Below, piece by piece: positions 27,269 to 35,969 of a stretch of 37,727 nt of DNA. Source of the stretch: Gemmatimonadota bacterium. Lineage in GTDB: Bacteria; Gemmatimonadota; Gemmatimonadetes; Gemmatimonadales; Gemmatimonadaceae. Position numbers and translations under genes: made by a program. Positions within the stretch are counted from its first letter, which is position 1. Every line of letters begins with the position of its first letter. The notes beneath the pieces were generated by a model, which saw only the letters and a list, made by a program, of their open reading frames with translations, had not been told where the DNA came from and did not search any database. The stretch covers positions 1 through 37,727 of the forward strand of contig VGVM01000024.1 in assembly GCA_016874035.1 (NCBI GenBank). Direction: 5' to 3'.

Positions 27269-28500
27269 ACCTGAAGGAACGGCAGGAGCAGTGCCGCCGA
27301 ACGGTCGGCGGCGCCACGGCCCTGTTCGATCACGGCCCGCGCGGCGGCGCCTGCGGCCGCCCCGGCTTCCGGGTTCGACAAGTACCGAACGAGCGCTTCG
27401 GCGCACGCGCGCGCGTCCTCGACGCGGGCTCCTGCGCCCGCCTGCTCGAGCAGCTGGGCGTCGCGGCTTTCGCTCGCGCGAGGGCCGAACAACACCGGCA
27501 ATGAATGTGCGGCGGGCTCGACGACCGAGTGCAGCCCGGCCGGCCGGAAGCCGCCACCGACGTACGCGACCTGACCAACAGCGTAGAGGTCCGCCAGCAC
27601 GCCGACGCGGTCAATCACGATCACATCGCAATCCGGCCTCGACTCGGCCGCCGTACTCACGCTCAGCGAACGGGCAGCGGCCCAGCGCCGCGCGCGGTCC
27701 ATTGAGGCGGCGTCTGGTTCGTGAGGCGCGAGAACCAGCCGCGCGGAGGGGATCGTGCGAAGAACGCGCTCCCACGCGGCGAAAAGCACATCCGTGTCCG
27801 AGTCCCACGTGGAACCGGCTACCAGGGTCGGTCGCCTGCTCGCCTGCGCGCTTCCAATCGCGCTGGCGAGCGCGCGCCCCGCGTTGCTGGGGGACGCCAC
27901 GCGTTCGAGCATCTGGTCGTACCGCACGTCGCCTGTGACGGCGATGCGTTCGGGCCGAACGCCGATCTGGGCAAGGCGTTGGGCATCGTCGGTGCTGACC
28001 GCGCCGACGGCGTCGAGCGTCGCGTACGCATCGGCAAGCAGCGCGTGGGCCAGCCCTGAGGCGCGGCCGGAGCCCGGGCGAACCGAGGCCGAGGTCAGCG
28101 CAACACGGATGCCGCGATCGTGCGCCTCCTCGACCAGCGCCGGCCACATGTCGAGCTTGCTGAACGCCAGTACGGTGGGGCGAACGGCATCGAGAACCGC
28201 GGTCGCGTCTGGTCCGCTGTCGAACGGCAGGTAGTCGGCGAAGTCGGCGCGAACGCTTTCCGCGAAGCGCGCGGCGCTGGGCGAGAAATACGTGTACACC
28301 ACCTGCACGTCCGGCAGCGTTTGGCGGACTCGCTCGATCACCGGCCGCGCCATCAGTCCTTCGCCGACCGAGGGCGCGTGGTACCAGAGCAGCGGGCGCG
28401 TCGGCTGGCGGCCTTCCGCGGCCCAGCGCACAAAGCGCTCGGTGCCTCCGGCGCGTGCACCGAGCGCGCGGACCAGCTTGGGCGCCTGCTCGACCGGCAC
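27253..28500 (-). CDS. waaA: 3-deoxy-D-manno-octulosonic acid transferase (Kdo transferase)
   Basis: GT30-family enzyme of the inner membrane that adds Kdo from CMP-Kdo to lipid A precursor, so the cell makes lipopolysaccharide. LLWYHAPSVGEG carries the catalytic Glu47. The acceptor-side domain has VYTYFSPSAARFAE and LDMWPALVEEA. The sugar-nucleotide side has VTGDVRYDQM, LVAGSTWDSDTDVL, LAPHEPDA, YVGGGFRPAGLHSVVEPAAHSLPVLFGP. The GTG at 28500 gives 415 aa and omits the usual N-terminal membrane anchor. The frame continues 25 codons upstream with an anchor-like LNPLLRLPYAAAARAASLLA, to a CTG at 28575 that overlaps the dsbA-like stop. The true start may therefore be CTG. Confidence 0.92.
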   Translation of the reverse strand: MPVEQAPKLVRALGARAGGTERFVRWAAEGRQPTRPLLWYHAPSVGEGLMARPVIERVRQTLPDVQVVYTYFSPSAARFAESVRADFADYLPFDSGPDATAVLDAVRPTVLAFSKLDMWPALVEEAHDRGIRVALTSASVRPGSGRASGLAHALLADAYATLDAVGAVSTDDAQRLAQIGVRPERIAVTGDVRYDQMLERVASPSNAGRALASAIGSAQASRRPTLVAGSTWDSDTDVLFAAWERVLRTIPSARLVLAPHEPDAASMDRARRWAAARSLSVSTAAESRPDCDVIVIDRVGVLADLYAVGQVAYVGGGFRPAGLHSVVEPAAHSLPVLFGPRASESRDAQLLEQAGAGARVEDARACAEALVRYLSNPEAGAAAGAAARAVIEQGRGAADRSAALLLPFLQVPATR

Positions 28501-28571
28501 GGTCGCGGCGACCCGCGCCAGGAGCGACGCGGCGCGTGCCGCGGCGGCGTACGGGAGCCGGAGGAGCGGGT

Positions 28572-29231
28572 TCAGGGCTTTCGTGCCGTCCGCGCGGCGG
28601 CCGCGAGCTCCGCGTCAATCACGCGTCGGAACTCCGCCAACGGTTGTGCGCCCTCGAATCGACTGCCTCCGATGAAGAACGTGGGCGTGGATCCCGTGCC
28701 GGCGCGGCTCATGCGAATTCGGTCCGCGTCCACCATGGCCGCGATCGCCTTGGACCCGATGCAGGTCTTGTACGCAGCCATGTCGAGGCCGACGGTCTTG
28801 GCCAGGGCTTCAAACGTCGCCGTCGCGTCCGTCATGTCCTTCCAGCGTTCCTGGCTGTTGAAGATCGCGTCCCCCAGTTGCCAGAACTTGCCCTGTGCCG
28901 AGCCGCACATGCTGGCGATGGCGGCGGGGCGGGCGTGGCGGTGGTTGCCAAGCGGGAAGTGCACAAAGGCGACGCGAACCTTCCCGGTGTTCACGTATTC
29001 GGTCTTGAGCGCGTTCCATGTCTTGGCGTGCCAGTCCTTGCAGAATGGGCACTGGTAGTCGCTGACTACGAGCATCCAGATGGGCGCCTTGTCGGAGCCG
29101 ATGATACGGCCGTTGTCGGCTACGGAGGCCGTCGGGTCGGGTGCGGATTGGGCGGCTGCCCCCGAAGGGGCGGCGAAGGCCGCCGCAACTGCCAGCGCGG
29201 CAAGCAGGGTACGGATGCTGGGTCGGGTCAT
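28572..29231 (-). CDS. DsbA-family thiol-disulfide oxidoreductase
   Basis: A 219-residue periplasmic thioredoxin-fold protein. A signal peptide (MTRPSIRTLLAALAVAAAFA, cleavage near AAAQ) is followed by VSDYQCPFCKDWH, with the active-site pair Cys61-Cys64 (CPFC), then a helical insert and the cis-proline loop STPTFFIGG. Two further Cys (SMCGS, KTCIG) lie in the helical domain and may form a second disulfide. It resembles the DsbA/DsbG-like and ScsC-like proteins that oxidise or isomerise exported proteins. No Shine-Dalgarno precedes the ATG. It is upstream of, and apparently coupled to, waaA. Confidence 0.9.
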   Translation of the reverse strand: MTRPSIRTLLAALAVAAAFAAPSGAAAQSAPDPTASVADNGRIIGSDKAPIWMLVVSDYQCPFCKDWHAKTWNALKTEYVNTGKVRVAFVHFPLGNHRHARPAAIASMCGSAQGKFWQLGDAIFNSQERWKDMTDATATFEALAKTVGLDMAAYKTCIGSKAIAAMVDADRIRMSRAGTGSTPTFFIGGSRFEGAQPLAEFRRVIDAELAAAARTARKP

Positions 29232-29495
29232 ATTAAGGTAGGGTCATCGGCGAGCGGGTGCGGACCAAGGTTGTACGCGGCCCCAGCCGGGCAAGTTCGC
29301 CGATCGGCGCGGTTGGCGCGAGCCGACCCTTGCGAAAGGTCGCGCCGACCGTGAGGTTAGTGCCCGAGTGAAGTACGTCGCAATGCGGTGACACAACGGT
29401 TTTCGGCCGGGTAATCTCGGCTAGACCGGACGCGTCCTGCGTTGCGGCGGTTTGTATTTGTTACCCCTACCCTTCATTATAGTAGAGGGAAAGCG

Positions 29496-32400
29496 ATGTC
29501 CAATCGGAACATGCGGTGGCTTGCCGCACTCAGCCTGGTTGTCGGACTCCCGGCAGTCGCGGTCGCGCAAAGCGCGACGCTCACGGGCAAGGTGACGACC
29601 GAAAGCGGCGTAGCGATGTTCGGCGCCGCGGTGGCACTGGACGGCATGAATATCCAGGTCGGCTCGAACCAGGCCGGCGTCTACACGCTGACCGTGCCCG
29701 CGGGGCGGGTGAATGGCCAGCAGGCCACCCTGCTCGTGCGTGCGATCGGTTACGCGCCACAGCGGCAGACAGTGACGCTGCGCGCCGGCAGCCAGACGTT
29801 TGACTTCGTCCTCAAGGAGGACGTGAACCGCCTGAACCAGGTGGTTGTCACCGGCGTCGCGGCGGGAACGGAGCAGAAGAAGCTGCCGTTCACGGTCGCC
29901 CAGGTGACCGAGGCGGACATGCCCGTTCCGGGCGCGAACGTGCTCAACAACCTTCAGGGCAAGATCCCCGGCGCGACGGTGATGAACTCGGGCGGTCGGC
30001 CCGGTTCCGCGCCGGCGATCATGCTGCGCGCCCCGCAGTCGCTGAACGCCTCAGCAGGTGGCCGCAGCCAGGAGCCGCTGCTGATCGTGGACGGCGTCGT
30101 ACAGCAGGGCAGCATGCGCGACATTGACCCGACCGACATCGAGAACGTGGAAGTCGTGAAGGGCGCCGCCGCGTCCACCCTCTACGGGTCCCGCGCCGCG
30201 CAGGGCGTGATCCAGATCACGACCAAGAGCGGCAAGAATCGCGGTGAGGGCGTGACGTTCAGCAGCCGCTTCGAGACCGGCGCCAGCGATATCGAAGGCA
30301 CGTACCTGTTTGCGCGCGACAACTTCCTGATCATGAGCCCGGAACGCGATCGCTTCTGCGTTGCCCGCGCGTCGGTGTACGTCCCGACGCGGGAAACGCA
30401 GGACTGCCTGCAGACCATGAACATCTATGACGAAGCGCTCCGCGTGAATGAAACGTCGGGCGACATCATCATCAACCCGCAGAACTTCCTCGGCGACGGC
30501 GGCATCGCGCTCGCGCCGCCGGCACTCAACCTGCGTGGCTTCTTCCAGGTGAACGCCTGGCCGACGACCTTCGATCCGGTCTCGCAGGTCGTGACGAACG
30601 GCCCGTGGAACAAGGCCTCGGTGGACATGACGGGCAAGTTCGGCCGGTCAAACTTCTTCACGTCCCTTGGCGATGAGCGCCAGCGCGGCGCCGTGGTGTA
30701 CCTCGACGGCCTTCACCGGAACAACGTCCGGCTGAACGTGGACCAGACAATGGGTGGCAACTGGACGACGGCGGTGCGCACCTACTACGCGCGCACGAAG
30801 CGCGCGACCGGCGGCGACAGCTTCTTCCGGATCACGCGCCAGTCGCCGTTCGCGGACCTGACGCGCCGCGACAAGTTCGGCCGCTTGTTCGTTCGCTCGG
30901 TCGTGACGAGCCAGGGCGGCCAGAACCAGAACCCGATCTACAGCTATGAGCAGGCGAATTCGGTCGCCGAGACCGATCGCTTCGTCGGGTCCGCGCAGGT
31001 GCGCTGGCAGCCGATGAGCTGGCTCGACGGCTCGCTCGACTTCGGCTACGACCGGAGCAACAATCAGGACCGAGGCATGACCGTTCGCGGATACCGGTTT
31101 ACGACGGTGTCCTCGACGACCTCGCTGGGGTCGATTTCTCGGTCGGACAGCTACAGCCAGTCGTACAACGTCGCGCTCAACTGGACGGCCCGTCGTGACC
31201 TGCTTTCGGACCTGACGGCGCGGCTCACGCTGCGCTCGACGTACGAGCAGCAGGATTCGCAGGCCGACGCGCAGTCGGGCGCAAACCTCGCGGTGCCTGG
31301 CGTCACCACGTCATCCGCCGCGATCGCGAACCAGGCGATTTCCTCCAGCGAGAGCACGCAGCGCGCGATGGGCTTCGTGGGATCGCTGAATCTCGACTAC
31401 AAGGATCGCTACATCGCCGAGTTCTCGGGACGCCGCGATGGTCTCTCGGTGTTCGGCGCGGCCAATCGCTGGCAGACCTACGGCCGCGCCTCGGCGGCGT
31501 GGCGCTTCTCTGAAGAAGGGTTCTACCCGGGGTTCCTCAAGTCGGTCAATGACTTCAAGTTCCGCTTCGCGGTGGGCCAGGCCGGCAACCGCCCGGGCAA
31601 CACCACGCAGTACGAGACGTTCACGATCGGCGCAGGCGGCGTGCTGACGCCGGCCACCCTCGGCAACAAGAACCTGCGCCCGGAAGTTGCGACGGAAACC
31701 GAGGCCGGCATTGACCTCGAGATCCTCAACAAGTACGGCGTGACGCTCACCTATGCACGCGCGGTGACCACCGACCAGGTGCTGCTCGTGGTGCCGCCGG
31801 CAGCCTCTGGGTTCAACAACCAGTGGCGGAACGCGGGTACGCTCGAAGGCACGACGTGGGAAACCAGCGTCAACATCCCGATCATGGAACGCCGCGACTT
31901 CACGTGGTCGTCGCGCGTGAACGCAGACCGTATCCGTTCCAAGATCAGCGCGCTGGACATCCCGCCGACGTTCTACGGCTGCGGCGGCGCGACCTGCAAG
32001 TACGAGGTCGGCATTCCGTTCCCGCAGATGTGGGGCCGTCGGCTCGTGCAGTCCTGCGCCCAGCTGCCGTCGGCATTCGTCGCGCGCTGCGGCGAAGGCC
32101 AGGAATGGCAGAAGAACGACGAAGGCCTGATCGTCTGGGTGGGTCAGGGCAACACGTACAAGGACGGCATCACGAAGAACCTGTGGCAGGCCGTGTTGCC
32201 GGCGGCGCAGGCGCCGTGGGGCATGGCCAACAGCTGGGGGATGCCGCTCGTCGTCCGCGATGACTCGGTTGCCGGCACGCCGAAGCCGGCGAAGTTGCTC
32301 CCGATCGGCCATGCGCTGCCCGACCTCCGCTGGTCGGTCGGCAACAACGTCACGTGGAAGAAGCTCTCGGCGTACGTCCTGATGGATGCCGTGAAGGGCA

Positions 32401-32831
32401 AGGACGTGTACAACGAGGAGCTCCACTGGTCGCGCGGTGACTTTGCGACCGAAGATTCAGACCAAGGCGGCAAGACGGTCGAGACGGCGAAACCGCTCGG
32501 CTACTACTGGCGTGTTGGCGCGCCGGATGCGACGGGCGTCGGCGGGCTGTATGACGTCAAGACGTCGGCCGCCCATGCCACGGAAGACGCCTCGTATCTC
32601 AAGATTCGCGAGATCAGCGTCGGTTACCGCCTTGGCAAGATCCTCAATACCGGCGACTGGACGGTGTCCCTGATCGGCCGCAACCTGAAGACATGGTCCA
32701 ACTACCGTGGCTTCGATCCGGAAGTGGGCGCGGGTGGTGGCAACAACGACTCGGCGATCTTGAACGCTTCCGATTCGTTCGGCTTCCCGAACCTCCGGTC
32801 CGTGTCCGTCACCTTCACCACCAGCTTCTAG
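29496..32831 (+). CDS. SusC/RagA-type TonB-dependent outer-membrane transporter (locus 2)
   Basis: A 1111-residue transporter. A signal peptide (MSNRNMRWLAALSLVVGLPA, cleavage near VAVAQ) is followed by the regulatory domain (about 26-110: ATLTGKVTTESGVAMFGAAV), the plug (VVVTGVAAGTEQKKL, VLNNLQGKIPGATVMNSGG, PLLIVDGVVQQGSM, DIENVEVVKGAAASTLYGSRAAQGVIQITTKSG) and a long barrel ending SVTFTTSF. Several Cys pairs in outer loops (FCVARA…DCLQ, YGCGGATCKY, QSCAQLPSAFVARCG) suggest disulfide-braced surface loops. The ATG at 29496 has GAGGG 6 bases upstream. A TATAGT (29478-29483) lies too close to give a leader containing that site, so the promoter is unresolved. It heads a six-gene same-strand cluster. 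Confidence 0.93.
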   Translation: MSNRNMRWLAALSLVVGLPAVAVAQSATLTGKVTTESGVAMFGAAVALDGMNIQVGSNQAGVYTLTVPAGRVNGQQATLLVRAIGYAPQRQTVTLRAGSQTFDFVLKEDVNRLNQVVVTGVAAGTEQKKLPFTVAQVTEADMPVPGANVLNNLQGKIPGATVMNSGGRPGSAPAIMLRAPQSLNASAGGRSQEPLLIVDGVVQQGSMRDIDPTDIENVEVVKGAAASTLYGSRAAQGVIQITTKSGKNRGEGVTFSSRFETGASDIEGTYLFARDNFLIMSPERDRFCVARASVYVPTRETQDCLQTMNIYDEALRVNETSGDIIINPQNFLGDGGIALAPPALNLRGFFQVNAWPTTFDPVSQVVTNGPWNKASVDMTGKFGRSNFFTSLGDERQRGAVVYLDGLHRNNVRLNVDQTMGGNWTTAVRTYYARTKRATGGDSFFRITRQSPFADLTRRDKFGRLFVRSVVTSQGGQNQNPIYSYEQANSVAETDRFVGSAQVRWQPMSWLDGSLDFGYDRSNNQDRGMTVRGYRFTTVSSTTSLGSISRSDSYSQSYNVALNWTARRDLLSDLTARLTLRSTYEQQDSQADAQSGANLAVPGVTTSSAAIANQAISSSESTQRAMGFVGSLNLDYKDRYIAEFSGRRDGLSVFGAANRWQTYGRASAAWRFSEEGFYPGFLKSVNDFKFRFAVGQAGNRPGNTTQYETFTIGAGGVLTPATLGNKNLRPEVATETEAGIDLEILNKYGVTLTYARAVTTDQVLLVVPPAASGFNNQWRNAGTLEGTTWETSVNIPIMERRDFTWSSRVNADRIRSKISALDIPPTFYGCGGATCKYEVGIPFPQMWGRRLVQSCAQLPSAFVARCGEGQEWQKNDEGLIVWVGQGNTYKDGITKNLWQAVLPAAQAPWGMANSWGMPLVVRDDSVAGTPKPAKLLPIGHALPDLRWSVGNNVTWKKLSAYVLMDAVKGKDVYNEELHWSRGDFATEDSDQGGKTVETAKPLGYYWRVGAPDATGVGGLYDVKTSAAHATEDASYLKIREISVGYRLGKILNTGDWTVSLIGRNLKTWSNYRGFDPEVGAGGGNNDSAILNASDSFGFPNLRSVSVTFTTSF

Positions 32832-32839
32832 GTCATACC

Positions 32840-32871
32840 AGCGGGCGGGGCCGATTTCGGTCCCGCCCGCT
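32840..32871 (+). terminator. Hairpin between the SusC and SusD genes of locus 2
   Basis: A 13-bp stem (32840-32852 with 32859-32871) with one G-U pair and loop GATTTC. It begins 9 bases after the SusC stop and 25 bases before the SusD ATG ends. No U-tract follows. It could act as a partial terminator or as a 3'-stabilising stem that sets the SusC:SusD ratio. Confidence 0.6.
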
Positions 32872-32896
32872 CGGTCCTCCCCCACAAGGAACCGCA

Positions 32897-34561
32897 ATGT
32901 CTTTCCGAATCCAACGCTTTGCTGTCGTGGCCGCGGCGGTCTTGGCCGCCGGCTGCTACAACCGCCGGGCCCTTGATGTCCCGAACGTGAACAATCCGGA
33001 CGTCGAACGCACTTACTCGACGCCGGCCGGTGTCGAGAGCGTGATCTCCTCGACATACCGCCAGGTCTGGGGCGCGATGGTCTCGTGCGGCGACTGCATC
33101 AACACGCAGGCGCACAGCTTTTCGCTCGAGAACTATTCCGAGCTCAACAACAACGTGATGAACATCCGCTCGATCGTGCCGCGTGGCCCGATCGGCAACG
33201 AGCGGAACGGCGCGGGCACCGGCGCGAACTACGCGCTGTTCCGCGACCTCTCGAAGGCGACGCGCAGCGCCGCGAACGGAATCCAGGCGCTCGAGCGACT
33301 GGTCAAGGCCAGCACGGCGGTCCCGCAGAACGGCCTTGGCTCAAAGGCGCAGGACGCGCGGGCGCGGGCGTTCGGCTTCATGTCGGCCGGGTGGGCGCTG
33401 GGCGGGCTCGCGATGGTGTACGACTCCGCCGCAATCGTGACGCCGTCAACTCCGGCGGACAGAACGCCTGGCTTGTCGCACTATACCGCGGTCACCACCG
33501 CGGCCCTGCTGATGCTCGATTCGGCGATCTACTGGGCCGGCCACCCCGACGCGACGATAGGCGCGAACGGGTTCCCGATGCCCACCACGTGGATCAACGG
33601 GAACGGGTTCACGCAGGCGCAGTTTGTCGCGTTCGTGCGCTCGCAGCGCGCCCGCGTGAGGGCTGCAGTCGCGCGGACGCCGGCGGAGCGTGCCGCGGTG
33701 AACTGGGCGACGGTCATCGCGGATGCGCAGGCCGGCATCACCGCCGACTTCCAGATCACGCTCAGCGTCGCGGCTGGCTGGTCGGGCAACGGACCATTCG
33801 ACACCAATGAGGCGTATTCGTCGGCGGCGCGCCACCAGGCGCCGCTCCTGATCTGGGGCATGGCCGACACCTCCGGTGCTTATGCCAACTTCATCGCGAC
33901 TCCATTCGGGACCCGCGACGGCACGTTCCTGATTCGCACGCCGGACACGCGGTTCCCGCAGGGCGCCACCCGTACGGCGCAGCAGACCGACACGCCGCAG
34001 CCGCTGCCGGCCCCGCGCTACGTGCGCAATCGTCCCACCGGCGAAGACGTGCCCGGCGCCGGGTACGGCAGCTCGCAGTACGAGTTCCGCCGCTGGATGG
34101 CCGTGAACCTCAACACCGGAAACGGTGTGTGGACGAACATGGCGAAGATCGAGCTCGACATGCTCGTCGCGGAAGGCCACATCCGCGCGGGCAACTTCGC
34201 TGCGGCCGCAACGTTGATTGACGCGGCGCGCGCGCGGCACGGGTTGCCGTCCATCGGCACCATCACCAGCGCGACGCAGCAGATCGCCGGCGGCAGCGCG
34301 TGCGTTCCGAAGGTGCCGCAGGCGCCGGCCTTCAACACAGTCGGCTGCGGCACGATCCTCGAGGCGATGAAGTGGGAGAAGCGCCTTGAGACGGCCTTCT
34401 CGTGCGCCTTCATCTGCTGGTACACGGATTCGCGTGGCTGGGGCGACCTCCCCGAAGGCACGGCGATTCAATGGCCGGTTCCGTATCAGGAAATGGACGC
34501 GCGGGTCCAGCCGTTCTACGGCATGGCGGGTCCGGCAACCAAGGGAACCTACGGCTGGTGA
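32897..34561 (+). CDS. SusD/RagB-like outer-membrane lipoprotein (locus 2)
   Basis: A 554-residue lipoprotein. Lipobox VLAAGC (lipidated Cys near residue 20), then YNRRALDVPNVNNPDVERTYSTPAGVESVISSTYRQVWGAM, a typical SusD N-terminus. The central region has the helical repeat core (ARAFGFMSAGWALGGLAMVYDSA). The C-terminal part has MAKIELDMLVAEGHIRAGNFAAAATLIDAARARHGLP and ILEAMKWEKRLETAFSCAFICWYTDSRGWGDLPEGTAIQWPVPYQEMDAR. The ATG at 32897 is preceded by AAGGA at 7 bases, so the longer open frame upstream is rejected. Its stop overlaps the next gene's ATG (TGATG). The substrate is not evident from the neighbours. Confidence 0.9.
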   Translation: MSFRIQRFAVVAAAVLAAGCYNRRALDVPNVNNPDVERTYSTPAGVESVISSTYRQVWGAMVSCGDCINTQAHSFSLENYSELNNNVMNIRSIVPRGPIGNERNGAGTGANYALFRDLSKATRSAANGIQALERLVKASTAVPQNGLGSKAQDARARAFGFMSAGWALGGLAMVYDSAAIVTPSTPADRTPGLSHYTAVTTAALLMLDSAIYWAGHPDATIGANGFPMPTTWINGNGFTQAQFVAFVRSQRARVRAAVARTPAERAAVNWATVIADAQAGITADFQITLSVAAGWSGNGPFDTNEAYSSAARHQAPLLIWGMADTSGAYANFIATPFGTRDGTFLIRTPDTRFPQGATRTAQQTDTPQPLPAPRYVRNRPTGEDVPGAGYGSSQYEFRRWMAVNLNTGNGVWTNMAKIELDMLVAEGHIRAGNFAAAATLIDAARARHGLPSIGTITSATQQIAGGSACVPKVPQAPAFNTVGCGTILEAMKWEKRLETAFSCAFICWYTDSRGWGDLPEGTAIQWPVPYQEMDARVQPFYGMAGPATKGTYGW

Positions 34562-35037
34562 TGATGCGGTTACGCCGCCGCGCGGCGGCCACGTTCGTGG
34601 TCGCCGTGTGGTCGGTGGCGGTGCAGGGCTGCTACCAGTCCCTGCCGTTGGAAACGGGAGTCGCGCCGTCGGCGCCCGAGCGCGTGGAGTTGGTGTTGAA
34701 CGACCAGGGTCGAGCAGCGCTTGCCGACCGGCTGGGACCGATGGTCGGGAAGGTTGATGGGCATGTTGTTTCGGCGACAGATGATCGGTACACCATTGCG
34801 GTTGCGCGGATTGCGATGCTGAACGGCAACTCGGCGACGTGGAATGGTGAGCAGGTCGAAGTCCTGAAGGCGTACACGGTCGGATATCAGGTGAAGAAGT
34901 TGGACAAGGTTCGGACGTTCGGATTGGCCCTTGTCGTTTCGGCAGGCGCGATCTTCGTTTTTGTAGGCAAGTCATTGCTTGGCGGCGGGACGGACGACAA
35001 GGAAGGGATTTCGGACCGCACCGAGCCAACGAGGTAG
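34561..35037 (+). CDS. Small lipoprotein with C-terminal membrane segment, unknown function
   Basis: A 158-residue protein. The N-terminal signal ends in a lipobox-like VQGC (Cys near 24). The middle (about 30-115) is a small beta-rich domain (VELVLNDQGRAALADRLGPMVGKVDGHVVSATDDRYTIAVARI). A hydrophobic segment follows (TFGLALVVSAGAIFVFVGKSLL, about 121-142). Its start overlaps the SusD stop, so it is translated with locus 2. Lipid anchor and membrane segment together are unusual; alternatively the Cys is not lipidated and the protein is a bitopic membrane protein. No family recognised. Confidence 0.72.
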   Translation: MMRLRRRAAATFVVAVWSVAVQGCYQSLPLETGVAPSAPERVELVLNDQGRAALADRLGPMVGKVDGHVVSATDDRYTIAVARIAMLNGNSATWNGEQVEVLKAYTVGYQVKKLDKVRTFGLALVVSAGAIFVFVGKSLLGGGTDDKEGISDRTEPTR

Positions 35038-35089
35038 CAGAGAAAGAGTTATGTTCCCCCACCACTTTTCAGGGTCTGGAGCCAGCCAG

Positions 35090-35941
35090 ATGCGTTCACT
35101 TCGTTTCGGATTCGCCGCCTTCTCCCTTCTCGCGCTCGGCGCGTGCAAGGACGACCAGAGTGGCACGCCGTCAGGGGCCGTCATTCCGCCGCTCGCCTTC
35201 GTCCGGTATTTCAACGCGGTCGGCGACACGCTCGCGCTGGACTTCCGGGCGATCGACCAGATCGAGTTCTCGCAGCCGTTCCTCGCGGTGCCGTTCCGCG
35301 CGATCGGCCTCGGGAACTACCAGGGCTATCAGGCCGGCAGCCGGCGGATTCGGATCTTCCCGAACTCGACCGACATCGCAACGGCCCAGGCCTTCCTCGT
35401 GGACACGACGCTCCAGCTGACGGCCGGGACGTATTACTCGGTCATCCATACCGGGTTTGCCCGCGCCGGCTCGACGCCCAAGCAGGGCCTGCGAGTGATT
35501 ACGGACGCACTGCCGACGCCCGGGGCGAACATCGCGATCCGCGTCGCCCATGTCGGCGCCGACCTTGGCCCGGTGGACATCTACATCACGGCCACGGCGA
35601 CTGACCCGCTTCCGGCAACGCCGACCTTCGCCAACGTCGCCTACGGGACGGTGCAGACGTACAGCACGCGCACTCCGGGTGCCTTCGTGATCCGCGGTTA
35701 CGCCGCCGGCACCACGACGCCCGCGCTGTTTACGCGTGCCGCTCCGCTTGCGCCGGCCACCGCGATTTCCGGCACCACGTATGTTGGCGGCGCCAATGCC
35801 GCGGGCACCGTGTTTACGGCGATGGTGTACAGTGCGGCGATCCTCGGCTCGCCCGCCCGCGTCAACGCCGGTACGGGCGTGAACACGACGCCGGCGGTTG
35901 TGTACTGGATCGACAAGGCTCCGCCGGGCATCGCGCCGTAA
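35090..35941 (+). CDS. DUF4397-like lipoprotein
   Basis: A 283-residue lipoprotein. Lipobox LALGAC (Cys near 19), then a domain resembling DUF4397: VRYFNAVGDTLALDFRAIDQ, a second copy-like segment AIRVAHVGADLGPVDIYITATATDPLPATPTFANVAYGTVQTY, and TFTAMVYSAAILGSP. DUF4397 proteins are extracellular beta-sandwich proteins of unknown function, often next to adhesion or transport genes. The ATG at 35090 has GGAG 8 bases upstream. Another ATG at 35051 is possible but would displace the signal peptide. It is followed by the hairpin 35974-36009. Confidence 0.78.
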   Translation: MRSLRFGFAAFSLLALGACKDDQSGTPSGAVIPPLAFVRYFNAVGDTLALDFRAIDQIEFSQPFLAVPFRAIGLGNYQGYQAGSRRIRIFPNSTDIATAQAFLVDTTLQLTAGTYYSVIHTGFARAGSTPKQGLRVITDALPTPGANIAIRVAHVGADLGPVDIYITATATDPLPATPTFANVAYGTVQTYSTRTPGAFVIRGYAAGTTTPALFTRAAPLAPATAISGTTYVGGANAAGTVFTAMVYSAAILGSPARVNAGTGVNTTPAVVYWIDKAPPGIAP

Positions 35942-35969
35942 GCGAGGTCGCCTGAGCGGGACAAGGTCT

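Noticed and set aside
29478-29483. TATAGT as the promoter of the SusC gene of locus 2
   Set aside because: Transcription would start after the good Shine-Dalgarno at 29485-29489, and no -35 is present at the right distance.
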